This document shows positions 43,511-54,623 of a DNA stretch of 64,000 nt, one piece after another; the first letter of the stretch is position 1, and every line of letters starts with the position of its first letter. The notes beneath the pieces were generated by a model that saw nothing but the letters and a program-made list of their open reading frames with translations, was not told the origin of the DNA and searched no databases. Both the position numbers and the translations under genes were made by a program. Origin of the DNA: Cylicocyclus nassatus (Eukaryota; Nematoda; Chromadorea; Rhabditida; Strongylidae); contig CATQJL010000112.1 of the NCBI GenBank assembly GCA_958299035.1, positions 62,727,823 to 62,791,822 on the forward strand. Reading direction: 5' to 3'.

Positions 43511-43517
43511 TTTTATA
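43511..43517 (-). promoter_or_regulatory. TATA box of the collagen gene
   Basis: TATAAAA on the minus strand, 33-39 bases before the ATG, in gtcctataaaagcgtcc. If used in the normal way, transcription would start almost at the ATG, giving a very short leader. No ttncag acceptor lies between it and the ATG, so no trans-splice site is visible. Confidence 0.6.
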
Positions 43518-43882
43518 GGACCCCAATCTCCAAGCCACACCTCCAAGAGAAGCTGGTGCGCGCTGCTGGGCGGGGGGAAGGAGGGGGGGGGCTAGATGGT
43601 GCCGCCCAGTAAATGCATGTTTCGAAGACGGCGTAGATGATAAGAGAGACGTGATTAGTGAACACTAGATTAATAACGTAATTTGAGTCATAATTCCCCA
43701 AAAAGTCGACGACGTCCGAATTCGGCCAATTCAACGGGACACTTCCTACTTTAATCAAATCACAGTCTTGTCGAGATTTTGATAATGACGAAAACTCTAG
43801 TCATAGAAAATTGGAAAAACAGAACTGGCTGCTGCTGGTGTATTACATAACCTGAAATTGGTGTTGGTGACTAAGATTATTT

Positions 43883-44707
43883 GGCGCTATTCGGCTATCC
43901 GGGCCCCAAAAATTTTTTATCATGGATTTCGCTCAAACTTGGCCCAGAGGGGTTATCTGATATGCTGATCGCGAATATCACCTTTTCTCCGCAGGAAATT
44001 GCCTCCCTGCAGGGTTACAGTAGGACTACGGTAGAGGGTCAAAATCACGGATTTGCCCGAGACTTCGTCTAGAGGAGTTATTCGGTCCGCTGATGCCAAA
44101 TATCACATCTGTTTTGAACCATAGCGTCATTTTTTCGGGTTACGTTAGCTACATGGTAACGGGTGTAAAGCGTAGTTCTGCCTGAAACGGGTGTACGACG
44201 ATTTGGACGATTGTGAAGCTTTGCACACACGACCATCGCCGCGCGCTACACACCCTGCTGCGGCTTTTGCCTAAGCAAAGCACAGGAGACACATTTGCCG
44301 ATTTGTGATTTTGACCCCCACTGTAAACCTACGTAACCATGCAGGGAGGCGTTATCGTGCGGATGAAGTGTGTGACATTCGTGATCAGCATGTCAGATAA
44401 CCCCACATTCGCCGATTTGTGATTTTGACCCCTACTGTAAACCTACGTAACCATGCAGGGAGGCGTTTTCGTGCGGAAGAAGTGTGTGACATTCGTGTCA
44501 GCATGTCAGATAACCCCTCTGTGCGAAGTTATAGCGGATTTTGAGATTTTGATCCCCTACCGTGCACCTACCGTAACCCTGCAGGGAGGCGTTTTCCTGC
44601 GGAGAAAATGTGATATTCGTGATCAGCATGTCAGATAACCCCCTGGACCAAGTTTGAGCGAAATCCATGACCAAAAAATTTTGGGGCCCGGATAGCCGAA
44701 TAGCGCC
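43883..44707. mobile_element. TIR element, GGCGCTATTCGG family, copy 1
   Basis: 825 bp. Left GGCGCTATTCGGCTATCCGG, right complement. Interior repeats of accgtagg-type and gttattcggc-type motifs occur in both orientations. It contains a cgaccatcgccgcgcgctac segment also seen in the copy at 52824. No ORF with motifs. Target duplication not resolved. Confidence 0.8.
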
Positions 44708-44715
44708 ATTACTTT

Positions 44716-44865
44716 CAATCGATACACGTGCATTTCGCTGGGGCGGTGCCCTGACTGAGAACTAGGTCAGCTAGCCCGGCCCCAACGAAATACACGTGTA
44801 TCGATCGAAACGCTGGCTCGGCGCTGGCGTAGCGCTGGCATGGCTTCGGCACTCTGGCGGGAGCC
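44716..44865. mobile_element. Palindromic PIF/Harbinger-like MITE (copy 3, left end missing)
   Basis: Right end ctctggcgggagcc before TTA matches 25629; it includes cgatacacgtgcatttcg. The left arm beyond tcaatcgatacacg is missing, truncated at the edge of the preceding element. Confidence 0.75.
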
Positions 44866-45139
44866 TTATGGTTATAATACAACCTGAAAAAGTACCTCGT
44901 ATGGTTATTGAAATTCAACGAAATTCGTTGAGAAAAAGAAGACTTACCACTGATTCAACTTTCGGTTGAGTACTCTTGAAATACCTTGTGAACTGCATTC
45001 AGTCTTCTTGCTGGTATGTTGCATTCTTGCGAACTTTAGTGACAATTTAGTTTCGAAAACGGCCATAGTGTTCCTGGGAGGAGCAACCAATGCCGATTAT
45101 GTATATGACAGATGGCACATTCGCCAAAAACGACTTGCA

Positions 45140-45270
45140 TGGTAGAGGAACGAACACCTCAATTAGGCACCTCTTCGCGGGCGCTGTTACTCCCGTCCTA
45201 CGGTTGTGCACCGTGTTGGGGCCATTCGTCCGCGGAGGCGGTGCCTAATAGGGGTGTTCGTCCTCCATCC
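45140..45270. mobile_element. Short MITE with exact 10-bp duplication (MULE-like)
   Basis: 131 bp, left ggtagaggaacgaacacc, right complement near ggtgttcgtcctccatcc. Exact direct repeat CGACTTGCAT (45130-45139, 45271-45280). A 9-10 bp duplication suggests Mutator-like. Confidence 0.8.
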
Positions 45271-45321
45271 CGACTTGCATTCGTGGGGGTCCCGCAAAGA
45301 GAATCGCAAGTGCAAAGTGCC

Positions 45322-45467
45322 GGGTGGAGGACTATATGTCGCCGAAAAAGGGCGGTCCCTGCGGTCCTTTGCGACAAATACGCATCTTTGTACATGCGCG
45401 GACATGCGTTCCTGCAGGGAATCCGCGCGGGACTCTTCCAAATTCGGCGACATATAGTCCTCCACCC
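45322..45467. mobile_element. Palindromic MITE, GGGTGGAGGAC family, copy 1
   Basis: 146 bp, ends GGGTGGAGGACTATATGTCG and complement. The 9-bp flanks caaagtgcc and caaagtgtc match at eight positions. It is the uninterrupted form of 54174-54623. Confidence 0.82.
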
Positions 45468-45550
45468 CAAAGTGTCTACTGCACGTTTGCCAGTGAAAGG
45501 TTTCTTTCGCCTTTTTTCTCTAGCTTTTTGTAGCAGTTTAGTAAGCACGA

Positions 45551-45560
45551 TACTTTCAGG
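45551..45560 (+). promoter_or_regulatory. Candidate trans-splice acceptor of F-box gene 1
   Basis: tactttcag lies directly before gATG at 45561. The equivalent site before gene 2 is gctttcag/gtATG. A T-rich cag one or two bases before the initiator is the usual spliced-leader acceptor pattern of nematodes. It could instead be an internal acceptor after an upstream non-coding exon. Confidence 0.5.
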
Positions 45561-48500
45561 ATGCCGATGAGACTTCGCTCAGATAAAATAGTCGGAGATC
45601 TCGTTCGTAACAATGACACAAGCACCAAACTCCGCAGAAAGCGGGTACCCCGTGTACCCTTCCCGTTTTTTGAGCTTCCGCCCGAGTTGTGCGTTCGCAT
45701 ATTGCGACATGTGAGGAAGGTTTGTTCATTAACTGCTTCCAAAATTTGCATCATTCGGTCTAATCAATCCTCCGGCGCCGAGTAGTCCGCATGTCTTAGG
45801 GTTTTGTTTTGAAGAGTCCTGGTACGTGCAGGGCTCCGCAAGATTGCGAGATGGTATGAGGTCCTAGACTACTTTAACGAGAACACCCTCCGCTTGTCAA
45901 ATTCGCTTCAAGTGACTGAAAGCTGACATGTGATAGCAGAACAAAGACAGACGTGAAAGTTCTGTTGGCGTGTCGCATGAGCAATGGCCGTAGTCCAAAC
46001 AGCCTTCTTGATCAGGCAAAGCCAATGAGACCGCAAAGCAGCCCACTTGCTGCCTCTGACGCCGAAAATGACGGGCTTTGAAAAGGGTGAAGGAAAGGTA
46101 ACACAAGAGTGCTACTGACGTGCTTAGGCTGAATTTGGCAGTAAGTTTCACTTCTGGATAGGCGATTCTCCAGCATCAGTCACTTCGATGGGTAGTGCTT
46201 AATCTGGCAGCAAGATTTTGTGCAAAGTTCTTCCGCGGACTACTCGTCCTCGTGGGAATTGCTTTGTAGGGTTAATTGAGACATATACCTCCTGCTTTTG
46301 TATGAGGTGCATACATGTTGCAGTGTACGTTGTAGTTCTCTACCCCCAGGGTATCTAAGGTCAACTGCACGATCGCCTGGATCGCTGTAGGCTGAACGCA
46401 CGCGAGCGTGCCTGCAATGCGGCCGCCGAGTACGAGCGCTATGATGGCTCATGCGCGAATGCCAATGTCAATCCGCAAGAGACGCACTCGGGGGCGTTCA
46501 GAGCGGTCGATTCCGCGCAGTCAACTACTGTATGTTTCAATCCAGAGTAGGCGAAACATTTCACGTGTAAGCAGCGCGTCCGCATCGCCGGGAGCTTTGC
46601 TAGCCCACTGAGCTGGCATTTTGCCAAGCAAAGACTAAGACGAATGAGGAGACGTGGACATGGGTTCATACGACGATCTACTACTGTAGCTGTGAAACGG
46701 TGCAAACCGTTGCGGAGCGGACGCGCCAAAATTCGCATAGAGCGGGTAGGAAACCACTTACCTGCATAGATCCCGCCTCTGTATCTGGTGGACGATTTGT
46801 ATCGGCTTGCATGTTATGGCGCAGCAACCAACTGGCCTCTGTTTGGTCCTCGTGCAAAAGCATGCAAGCTAATGCAGGTCATTCGTTACGGTAGTGGGAC
46901 AGATGCCTGGAGCTGCCTTCAGCGCATAGCAGATTCCCCGCGCCGTTAAAAGGCACCGTTCACCCCGAATGGAATCGATGAGATTTTGATGCGTAACAGT
47001 AGTGGGGCCCCCAACTGTACACTTGCCCAGCTCGCGCTGCCGAAATTGTTTCCAAAACGAGAACATCGCTTCGGATGACGTTCGCCACGTTGGCTCCTCC
47101 CCTTGAGTGGGCGTGACGTTCGTCCCGCCCATATGTGCTACAATCACAGCTCCAGAGAATTGGCGCTGCGGGTTCTGCAAAAAAGGAATGTCGGGGTTGC
47201 GGATTCTCACTTGATATTCGGAATCAGTGATGTAAGGCTCCTGAACGACAAAAACATGGAAGTCGAGATTTGGTTGGACGATGCCTTTGACTGTCGAGGC
47301 GCATGACCGTAGTCGTTTGGAGCAGTCTAACTAGCTGATATACCTCCAGCCGGCCGAGTTGAATATGGTTAAGGCCTCGGGCAGAGTTTACGCGATTTGA
47401 TCGTCGCGATTGTCGCGACAAGACAACTGTAACAATGTCATTGCATGCAGATCTTCTTGCATTTCGGTTGTGATAGTTTTCTAACACGACTAATCGTGAC
47501 TAACTATCACAACCGAAATACAAGAAGATCAGTATGCAGTGAACTCGTAACACATGTCTTGCGATTGAATCGCGGTGCAAATCGCGCGAACTCTGCCCGA
47601 GGCCTAAGATGACATTCTTTCTGTGCAATGGCAAACATCTTAGTGTATTGGATAGTTAGAATACCGGGAATATGAAAAAAAGTCCCAACAACTTTTGCAT
47701 TTCTGAGAACCGGTTTCGGGGTCAAAACCTATAACAATAACTATGACATTTGTTTGCCCATGTCCCATCTCATAGCCAGCTCCCCATCAGCCGTAAAGCA
47801 TGCTCAATTACCCCCCCCCCCCCACTTTGTAACAATCCCCAGCTACCGATATCAAAGTTTGCAAACTCCTAGGTTGAGAGTACTCGTTCCCGTGCTTGGG
47901 AGTGTAGATGTTTCCGTGAAATTCGCCTTGTTTGTCGGGCAATGAACGACATAATCGAGGAGAATCGAGCCACCATTGGGCCAATGCAAGTGCAGAGACT
48001 ATTTATCGGACAAGTACGTTTTTTCAAAGCAACTCAGATTTGATCGGGATTTGAAGTGACGAGCTACATCATTTCAGCACCAAGCATTTGACCAGGGTCC
48101 CAAGCGTTTTGTGGTACAAGACGCTAGCGAATTACCTAGTCACTTGAGTTCTTGTGCACATTCTTACCTCCAACAGGCGTTCTTCTACAAGGTTAGCTTC
48201 AAAAAAAAATCTTGCAGAGAACTGGATTCAATACAAATCATTCAGGTTTCGCTCAAAACCCCCATGGTCGAGCACTTGATCAGAAAACTGCGAGAAAATC
48301 GTGTGCATATTCGTGGAATGATCTTTTACGGTGCTGTTTTCGACTGTGATAGAGACGTACTAGTTGATTTGTTCGAGACTTCAAGAACTGCTTGTCTGAT
48401 CATGCTTGAGTGCCAGCTTCCTGATAATCTGGCAGAATTTCTCGCACGCCATGAGTTCATCGCCACGGTTCGTCTAGATGTGTTCTTATCCTTTGAGCAA

Positions 48501-50871
48501 ATTCTATCTTTTTTGCAGATGAAATCGCATTTCATCGGATCCTTCGATAGTTTCCAGTATTATCATGCTACCATAATCGCATCACAAGATGATGAATGGC
48601 TCAAATGGTTTATCGAGGTTAGAATAGTTGTGTAAAAGCTAGTCCAATGCTAAGATGGTCGCGTCCCCCATGTACGCAGGGCGTGCGCGGGCGTACGATA
48701 CATCGGGAAAGATGCTTGAGCATGAGATCGTAGCCGCGTCGCATCAAGCGACTGCCTACGTCGAAAAGCTTTTATAGTTAGGAGAAAAGGGAGCTACAGG
48801 CAAAGGCAGTGTTTGTTATAGGAAGTGGCTCGGCAGAAACTGTTCAATTTTTTCAACACACTTAAGCCTCCCGATGTGCTGAGTTGCTTGAAAACTTCAC
48901 AATAATGAAGAATAATTGTTTGTTTGTTTCTGCTGTGCAGACCGTTGGGAGAGTTATGTTGGAAATTTCGCCCTTTGAGGAGCGATTGGCTTTCAGAACC
49001 AACCAGCCAATCGCTGCCGAAATGGGTGGAGTCTCCGCCCCTTGGCGCGAGCCTCTGGGAGGGGACCATATGCCGCTAGACTCCACCCCGCGCGGGTAGC
49101 TGGTACAAATCTGCACGCCTACGATGTGTGGAGCTGCCCGGTTTGCCGCAGATGTCCGTTTGGGACCACCCCTTTGCGGCGAGTATAGTCCCACAGCTCG
49201 AACTTCTGATCTTGCCCTTCCAGCAGTTCTTTGAAAGTGTTGGAAGAAAACCTAGCAGAGTGAGTTTGCCGAGCCACTTCCTTGAAGAAAAAACGATTCA
49301 TAGCGTCTTATCGTCCTCAAAGACAGTGTCCGGGCAAAAACTCGATTTTTAGAAAATCCGCTTACTGGGGGTTATCCGCGACGCGAATTCAAAAACCCAC
49401 TTTAGAAGGCGCGAAGGTGAGAACATGCATTTTTTAAAGCTTATAATCTAAAATTCGACGGTCCCTGCCAAGGCAGAGACGCAGAGTCGCTGCAGGACCC
49501 TACATTTCAACTGTGGCGGCAAGCTCAGACACTCGCTGCGGCCGCGGGCGCGCCATAATAGCGCTACAGTGCGGCCGGCGCGCCCTATTTGAGGCTGCCT
49601 GCGAGCGGCGCGCTTTAATTGAACCAGCAGTGCGAGCGGCGCGCCCTAGTTGAGGCTGCAGTGCGAGCGGCGCGCCATCATTAGCAGCCAGCGAGCGGCG
49701 CGCCTACTCGACACTCGGCACGGCGGCGCGCGCCATTACAGCACTGTATTGCGAACGGCGCGCCCTAGTTGAGAGTGCGAGCGACGCGCAAATTAATCAG
49801 TGTGAGCCGCGTGCCATGATATTTTCCGCATTCCCACACGCTGTAAGCACAAGCGATACCTGCGTGAAGTACGACGCAGTATTTTGGATGCTTTATCACT
49901 AATTCATTGAGATTATCGTTGTTTCGCAATGGAGTTGTCTCATTAACACAAGTGGGATTCGTCTAGTTCTTCCACTGAGAGTCAGTCTTCATAAGCACTG
50001 CGAATAGGTGCCGAGTTTGAATTCAAATTTGAAAATTTGAATTCTTGAATTTTTGAGATTTGAATTAAATTCAAGGTTTGGAAACTTCCAAGTTCATATG
50101 AAATTGAAGCCATTGTTTGCCTGAAACTGAAGGTTGTCAACAGATCTACTACAGATTCACCGTGATTCGCAGTGCTTCAAATGCGAATGGCAATTTTCAT
50201 ACCGTACGAGCGGCGTGCCATTATCGTGTGGCGCGCGTCCCATCTACTCACGGCGCGCGTGCCACCTACTCGCGGCGCGCGTTCCAACTACTCGCGGCAA
50301 GCGCGCCATTTGACGGCCAGCGGCGGGGGACATGAGGGGCAGCACGCTAAAGCGCGCGCCGCCGCAGCGAGTGTCTGAGTGCGTACTCTGCCGCATAGCA
50401 GCAATTCGGACAGCTCGGAGGACCCCGCCCCAAGGCGTAAGTTTCCCCACTTTCCGACCGCTTTTCTTGCTTTAGATCGAAAGATATAATCGCTCTTGCA
50501 CGATGCTGTGTCTGAGAGAGATCACTTTCGCATGACAGTGGAATCCCAAAACCCCCACCTTGTCCGGGCACTGCCTTCAATCTCACTCTATTGCCCATAG
50601 TCTCAGTGCTGCTGCAAAATGTAAAATTTTTGATGAGTGCATGCTTTGATCGTGAAAATAACTCAACTTGAACGAATTTCAGCTCACATTGCCATCTGTG
50701 ACACCACCCGATCCATTTGAAAATGAATACGTGTGGCGTATTTTGTGGATTAGACATGAACCGTTGAAGAGTGTGGCTTTGAATATGGATTACTGTATAT
50801 ACGTATTCATGTTTGATTCTGGCGTTGTTTCGTATTTCGAATCATTCAGTTTGGAAAGCTCTTATAGATAA
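45561..50871 (+). CDS. F-box protein, tandem paralogue 1
   Basis: Predicted exons, all phase 0: 45561-45719, 47873-48013, 48078-48191, 48246-48467, 48519-48617, 50683-50871, about 307 residues. The F-box is FFELPPELCVRILRHVRK near residues 36-53; F-boxes bind Skp1 and bring a substrate to a Cullin-RING ligase. The C-terminal part has no family I recognise: LVCRAMNDIIEENRA, then FDQGPKRFVVQDASELP, HIRGMIFYGAVFD, CLIMLECQLPDNLAEFLA, MKSHFIGSFDSF, and a last exon with LKSVALNMDYCIYVFMF. It aligns exon by exon with gene 2. Odd point: exon 2 needs a different acceptor (cctag at 47872) from gene 2, since the aligned position is one base out of frame, so the exon 2 start is uncertain. The last intron holds a nested MITE pair. 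Probably functional, but exon 2 could be damaged. Confidence 0.7.
46534..46760. repeat. Intronic TIR element, GTTTCAATCC family, copy 1
   Basis: gtttcaatccagagtaggcg, gcattttgccaagcaaagactaag and cggtgcaaaccgttgcgg match 62969-63833 and 57228-57879. In intron 1 of F-box gene 1. The right end is not clear. Confidence 0.7.
47373..47604. mobile_element. PIF/Harbinger-like MITE, GGCCTCGGGCAG family, intact copy
   Basis: 232 bp, ends GGCCTCGGGCAGAGTTTAC and complement, TAA on both sides (47370-47372, 47605-47607). It supplies the empty site for the Tc1-like insertion at 27742. Lies in intron 1 of F-box gene 1. Confidence 0.9.
48820..49282. mobile_element. TTAA-type MITE, GTGGCTCGGCA ends, copy 1
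   Basis: Left aggaagtggctcggcagaaac, right complement near gccgagccacttcct. It shares ccaaccagccaatcgctgcc with the element at 59859 in the same intron of gene 2, so it was probably present before the two genes duplicated. Flanking 4-mers no longer match. Confidence 0.7.
49321..50576. mobile_element. TTAA-type MITE with nested GC-rich element
   Basis: Ends AGACAGTGTCCGGGCAAAA and ttgtccgggcactgcct, flanked by TCAA at 49317-49320 and 50577-50580. Gene 2 lacks it: the aligned intron reads tcctcagttttgg near 60210. A relative without the inner insertion is at 22321-22661. Confidence 0.88.
49524..50379. mobile_element. TIR element, CTCAGACACTCGC family, GC-rich arrays
   Basis: 856 bp, ends CTCAGACACTCGCTGCGGC and complement, 2-base flanks AG and TG. 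The left 290 bases hold about nine copies of a gcgagcggcgcgcc motif at 25-32 base spacing, separated by short AT-richer linkers; the right 170 bases hold about five inverted copies. The middle is AT-rich. No ORF with motifs. Same 13-base end as 12384-13885. Confidence 0.88.
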
Positions 50872-52440
50872 TCAGGCTTTTGTCATTCAAATTCAAAAAC
50901 TAAACTTTCTTGAGTATTTTCTTACACATCTTCTCTTCCTAGCACGCTGCGTGTATAAGTCTGGTTATGCATCCTCACTTAGCGTTTATATGTTCAGACA
51001 TTTCACTCGGAATTTAGATGAAATGGAATTTGGAGAAAGCTGCTGTTCACATATTTGCTACGAAGGACGCCTCTTGAAACTGAAAACATATATAAAAAAA
51101 AACTTTGCTTTTCAGAAGCGAACTATGGGTAGGTTGTAATCTACTGAACTGAGACTGAAGTGCTTGCTTGCCAAAAATACTTCCGCGTAAGTTTGTGGAA
51201 TGGTCTTCCATTCATCTTTCTAACATCCATGCAGATAAATTCGGTCCTTATTTCTTATTCATACTTTATATCACCTCTCTTTGCTTCATTATCTGATCAC
51301 TCAGTATGTGCACTTGACTTCGCGACAGCTTTGTTTCTATACTTTCCGTTGCGTCTTTATATTTTACATCAGTCATCGAAAGTTTTTGGTAGAACGAATT
51401 TTAGATCGTAGATTTTACCATTTTCGATTCCTTAAAGTTTTTGGGATATAATCAACATAAATCTTTTTGAAGCGTCTCGAACTGTACCCGCGAAATTCGA
51501 GATTTCATATTCCAAATCCTTAAAACTCATTTGCTTGTTGAATACATAATCCATATCACGAGATTCAGGTCAGGATTTCAACGGTAAAAGAGTCTTTGCC
51601 GTGTTTGTCTCTGACTGTGAGATAAACCTAAAATTCGGCGGCATTGTTGAAAATTTTATCAAAAAACTGTAAGAAGCTATGGGAGAAAGAAAAAAATGGC
51701 TTTGTATCCTGTAGGGTTCGCTCTATCCACTTTTTACATGAACAGCTTTGTGAAATCAGTATAATAGTTTGTAAAAACGAAAGTTGATCATGGCAAAAAG
51801 GGGCAGGTTAGGGTGATTCTTCTGGAGCTTTCTTTTGATCCAAGGCACTGCATTAGAAACATACATAGCTATTCAAAGGAGAATGAAAAGTACAAAAAGT
51901 TTTGGGATTGTGACAGCTTAAAAAAGCGTATGTGTATGCCAAGCATGCAAACATCTCTCCATGATATTTTCATTTTCTTACTATTTTGTCCTTGAAAAAT
52001 CACGTTATCGCTGAAACTTGTTCAAATAAATGCATGAATATTGTGGAGTTACGTAGATGAAAGCTTTTCTTCACCTTACACTTGGAAGCTGAGATTATTT
52101 CTTTTCCAAGAAGCTGAAGCGGAACTTGGATTGAGAATTCTAACAGCGCTGAAAGGTAAGAAAAGCGATTCTATCTGTAAAGATAAATTACGTCCCAATA
52201 CATCAGTAGGAATAGGAATAATTTCATCAAACTACCTCCTAGAATCCTCATTTTGAGTACACCTCGGTTCACTGTACAGGGTACCTCATGATTCTCGTTT
52301 ACAAATGCAAATAGGTAAAATAACATTGCCAATATTCATGCATTCTTCAAAGCACATTAATCAAGACCTAGAACACGTAACACTCGAATTCAGAGATTTT
52401 GACGTCTTGTCTCAAGACTAGTGCCTGACAAAGATCGGAA
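50872..52440. other. No gene recognised (3' side of F-box gene 1)
   Basis: The ORF at 50813-51139 (108 codons) begins inside the last exon of gene 1 in another frame and has no motif. Other ORFs are short. A tatcctgtagggtt segment near 51707 resembles one near 34757, pointing to a further low-copy repeat. Confidence 0.5.
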
Positions 52441-52444
52441 CAAA

Positions 52445-52738
52445 TTTTTATATATAAAGCTGAATGTCTGTTTGTCTGTATGTCTGTCTGTATGTGTGTA
52501 CGTATGTTCCGAATAGAAAATTCCATTTCTGAACCGATCGGGACCAAACTTGGCACACATACACTTCGGGCCCCCGCGGGTGTCATAGGCTACTTTTCGT
52601 CATCGATCGATATCGATTTTATCGATTTTTTGCAGAATTTGAGCTACGGGGCTGGGAGTTGGCACAGGGGGGTAATCGAGCATGCTGATTACGAATATAA
52701 TAATGACAAGGCCGGGCGGAGCCGGGTAAGTCAACTAG
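52445..52738 (+). mobile_element. Helitron-like non-autonomous element 4
   Basis: 294 bp. It begins with a TATATATAAAGCTGAATG leader (the first bases are TT where the other copies have TC), carries accaaacttggcacacatac and tcatcgatcgatatcg, and ends gggcggagccgggtaag...CTAG before host T. Short form of the family at 17560 and 23419. Confidence 0.8.
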
Positions 52739-52823
52739 TACTATTATAATGAACATCACAATACCGCATAGGCGGTGGTAATTGTACTTTCTTTCTTCGA
52801 AGGTAGCGAGGCAAAGAAAATTT

Positions 52824-53786
52824 GGCGCTATTCGGCTATCCGGGCCCCAAAATTTTTTTGCCATGGATTTCGCTCAAATTTGGCCCAGAGGGGTTATCTG
52901 ATATGATGATCACGAATATCGCCTTTTCTCCGCACAAAAACGCCTCCCTGCAAGGTTACGGTAGGTATGCGGTAGAGGGTCAAAATCATAGATTTGGATG
53001 AAACTTGGCCCAGGGAGGTTATTCGGCCCGCTGACGCTGAATATCACATTGGTTTTGTACCATAGCGTCATTTTCTCGGGTTACAGTGGGTATACGGTAG
53101 GAGGTCAGTCTCAAAATCCTCGGTAACTCCGCACAAAGGGGTTATTCGACATGCTAATTAGAAATGTCACACTTCCTCCGCACGAAAACGTCTCTCTGCA
53201 TGGCTACGGTAGATTTCCGGTAGGGGTCAAAATCACAAGTCGGCATATGTATCTTTCCCCTGTGCTTTGCTTAGGCAAAAGCCGCAGCTGGGTGTGTAGC
53301 GCGCGGCGGCGGTCGTGTGTGCAAAGCTTCACGATCGTCCGAATCGCCGTACACCCGTTTTAAGCAGGACTATGTTTTACAATTGTTACCGTGTAGCAAC
53401 CGTAATCCGAGAAAATGGCGCTACGGTTTAAAACCACTGTGATATTTGGCATCAACGGGCCGAATAACCCCTCTGAACCAAGTTTTGGGCAAATCCGTGA
53501 TTTTGACCCTTTACCGTAGTCCTACCGTAACTCCACCGGATGGCGCTGTCGCACAAAATTAACATCATATTCGTGTTCAGCATGCCAAATAACCCCTCTA
53601 GACGGAGTTTCGGACAAATCCGTGATTATGACCCCCTACTGTATACCGTAACCCTGCAGGGAGGCGTTTTCCTGCGGACAAAAGGTGATATTCGTGATCA
53701 GCATGTCAGATAACCCCCCCCCTGGGCCAGGTTTGAGCGAAATCGATGGCAAAAATTTTTTGGGGCCCGGATAGCCGAATAGCGCC
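52824..53786. mobile_element. TIR element, GGCGCTATTCGG family, copy 2
   Basis: 963 bp with ends GGCGCTATTCGGCTATCCGG and complement. Same internal repeats as 43883-44707. No motif-bearing ORF. Confidence 0.8.
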
Positions 53787-54173
53787 CATGTACGGTAACG
53801 AAAATTCTCACCACTCTTTGTCTTGGGAATTCTTCTTACCAACACAAAGGGCACAAAAATTCTTACAATGATCTGAAATTCTGATGCACATTTGATGCCA
53901 GTTATATTTACCATCCTTTTGAATGTGCTGAATATTCAAGGCTCAAACAAAACTCTTCCATCTTTTCGAAGAAACGATTGAATGAATGCCCATCGCACTA
54001 TTTCAAAAAAAAATCTCAGTAAGTACCTTGCCGTGCAACTTGGGGTGGGGATTATAGTACTGAGCGTACTGAGCAGTACTGAGCGCAAATCTGTCACCAT
54101 ACTCCTCTCACACATCCGAAGCGGTCAGTTGTTGCAAGTCCGCGCAGGACCCCCCTTCTTGATGACATATAAC

Positions 54174-54623
54174 GGGTGGAGGACATTAGGGATCGTTCAT
54201 ACCGCGCACAAAGCGGACGAAGGCGGACGAAACCGCACAAAGGCGGACGAAGGCGGACGAGCCGGACAAAGCCGGACAAAGGCGGACGAAGGCGGACGAA
54301 GCCGCACAAAGGCGGACGAAGGCATGTGTGAGTGTGTGTGTGTCGAGAGAAACGAGACGAGGCGTGTGTGAGTGTGTGTATGTGTGTGTCGAGAGAAACG
54401 AGACGAGACAAGACGCGCCTTCGTCCGCCTTTGTCCGGCTTTGTCCGGCTTCGTCCGCCTTCGTCCGCCTTTGTGCGCGGTATGAACGATCCCTTAGGTC
54501 GCCGAAAAAGGGCGGTCCGGTCATGTGCGACAAATACGCACCCTTGTACATGCGCGGACATGCGTTCCTGCAAGGAATCCGCGCGGGACTCTTCCAAATT
54601 CGGCGACCTAATGTCCTCCACCC
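54174..54623. mobile_element. Palindromic MITE, GGGTGGAGGAC family, copy 2 (interrupted)
   Basis: Same family as 45322-45467: gtcgccgaaaaagggcggtcc, catgcgttcctgca and ggcgac...gtcctccaccc. Flanking 9-mers acatataac and acatatagc match at eight positions. Split by the element at 54189-54493. Confidence 0.82.
54189..54493. mobile_element. PIF/Harbinger-like element with GGCGGACGAA arrays
   Basis: 305 bp, ends GGGATCGTTCATACCGCGC and complement, TTA on both sides (54186-54188, 54494-54496). Inside each end is a tandem array of a 10-base ggcggacgaa motif (about nine and six copies); the centre holds two copies of a tgtgtgagtg...cgagagaaacgagacg unit. Related ends occur at 57276-57714. Confidence 0.85.

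Noticed and set aside
45112..45570. 152-codon plus-strand ORF and overlapping minus ORFs
   Set aside because: They run through two palindromic MITEs in several frames, with no domain or splice signals.
48862..49301. Minus-strand ORFs such as the 60-codon one at 49119-49301, at first taken as an F-box exon
   Set aside because: They lie within the inverted-repeat MITE at 48820-49282. The true exons join in frame without them.
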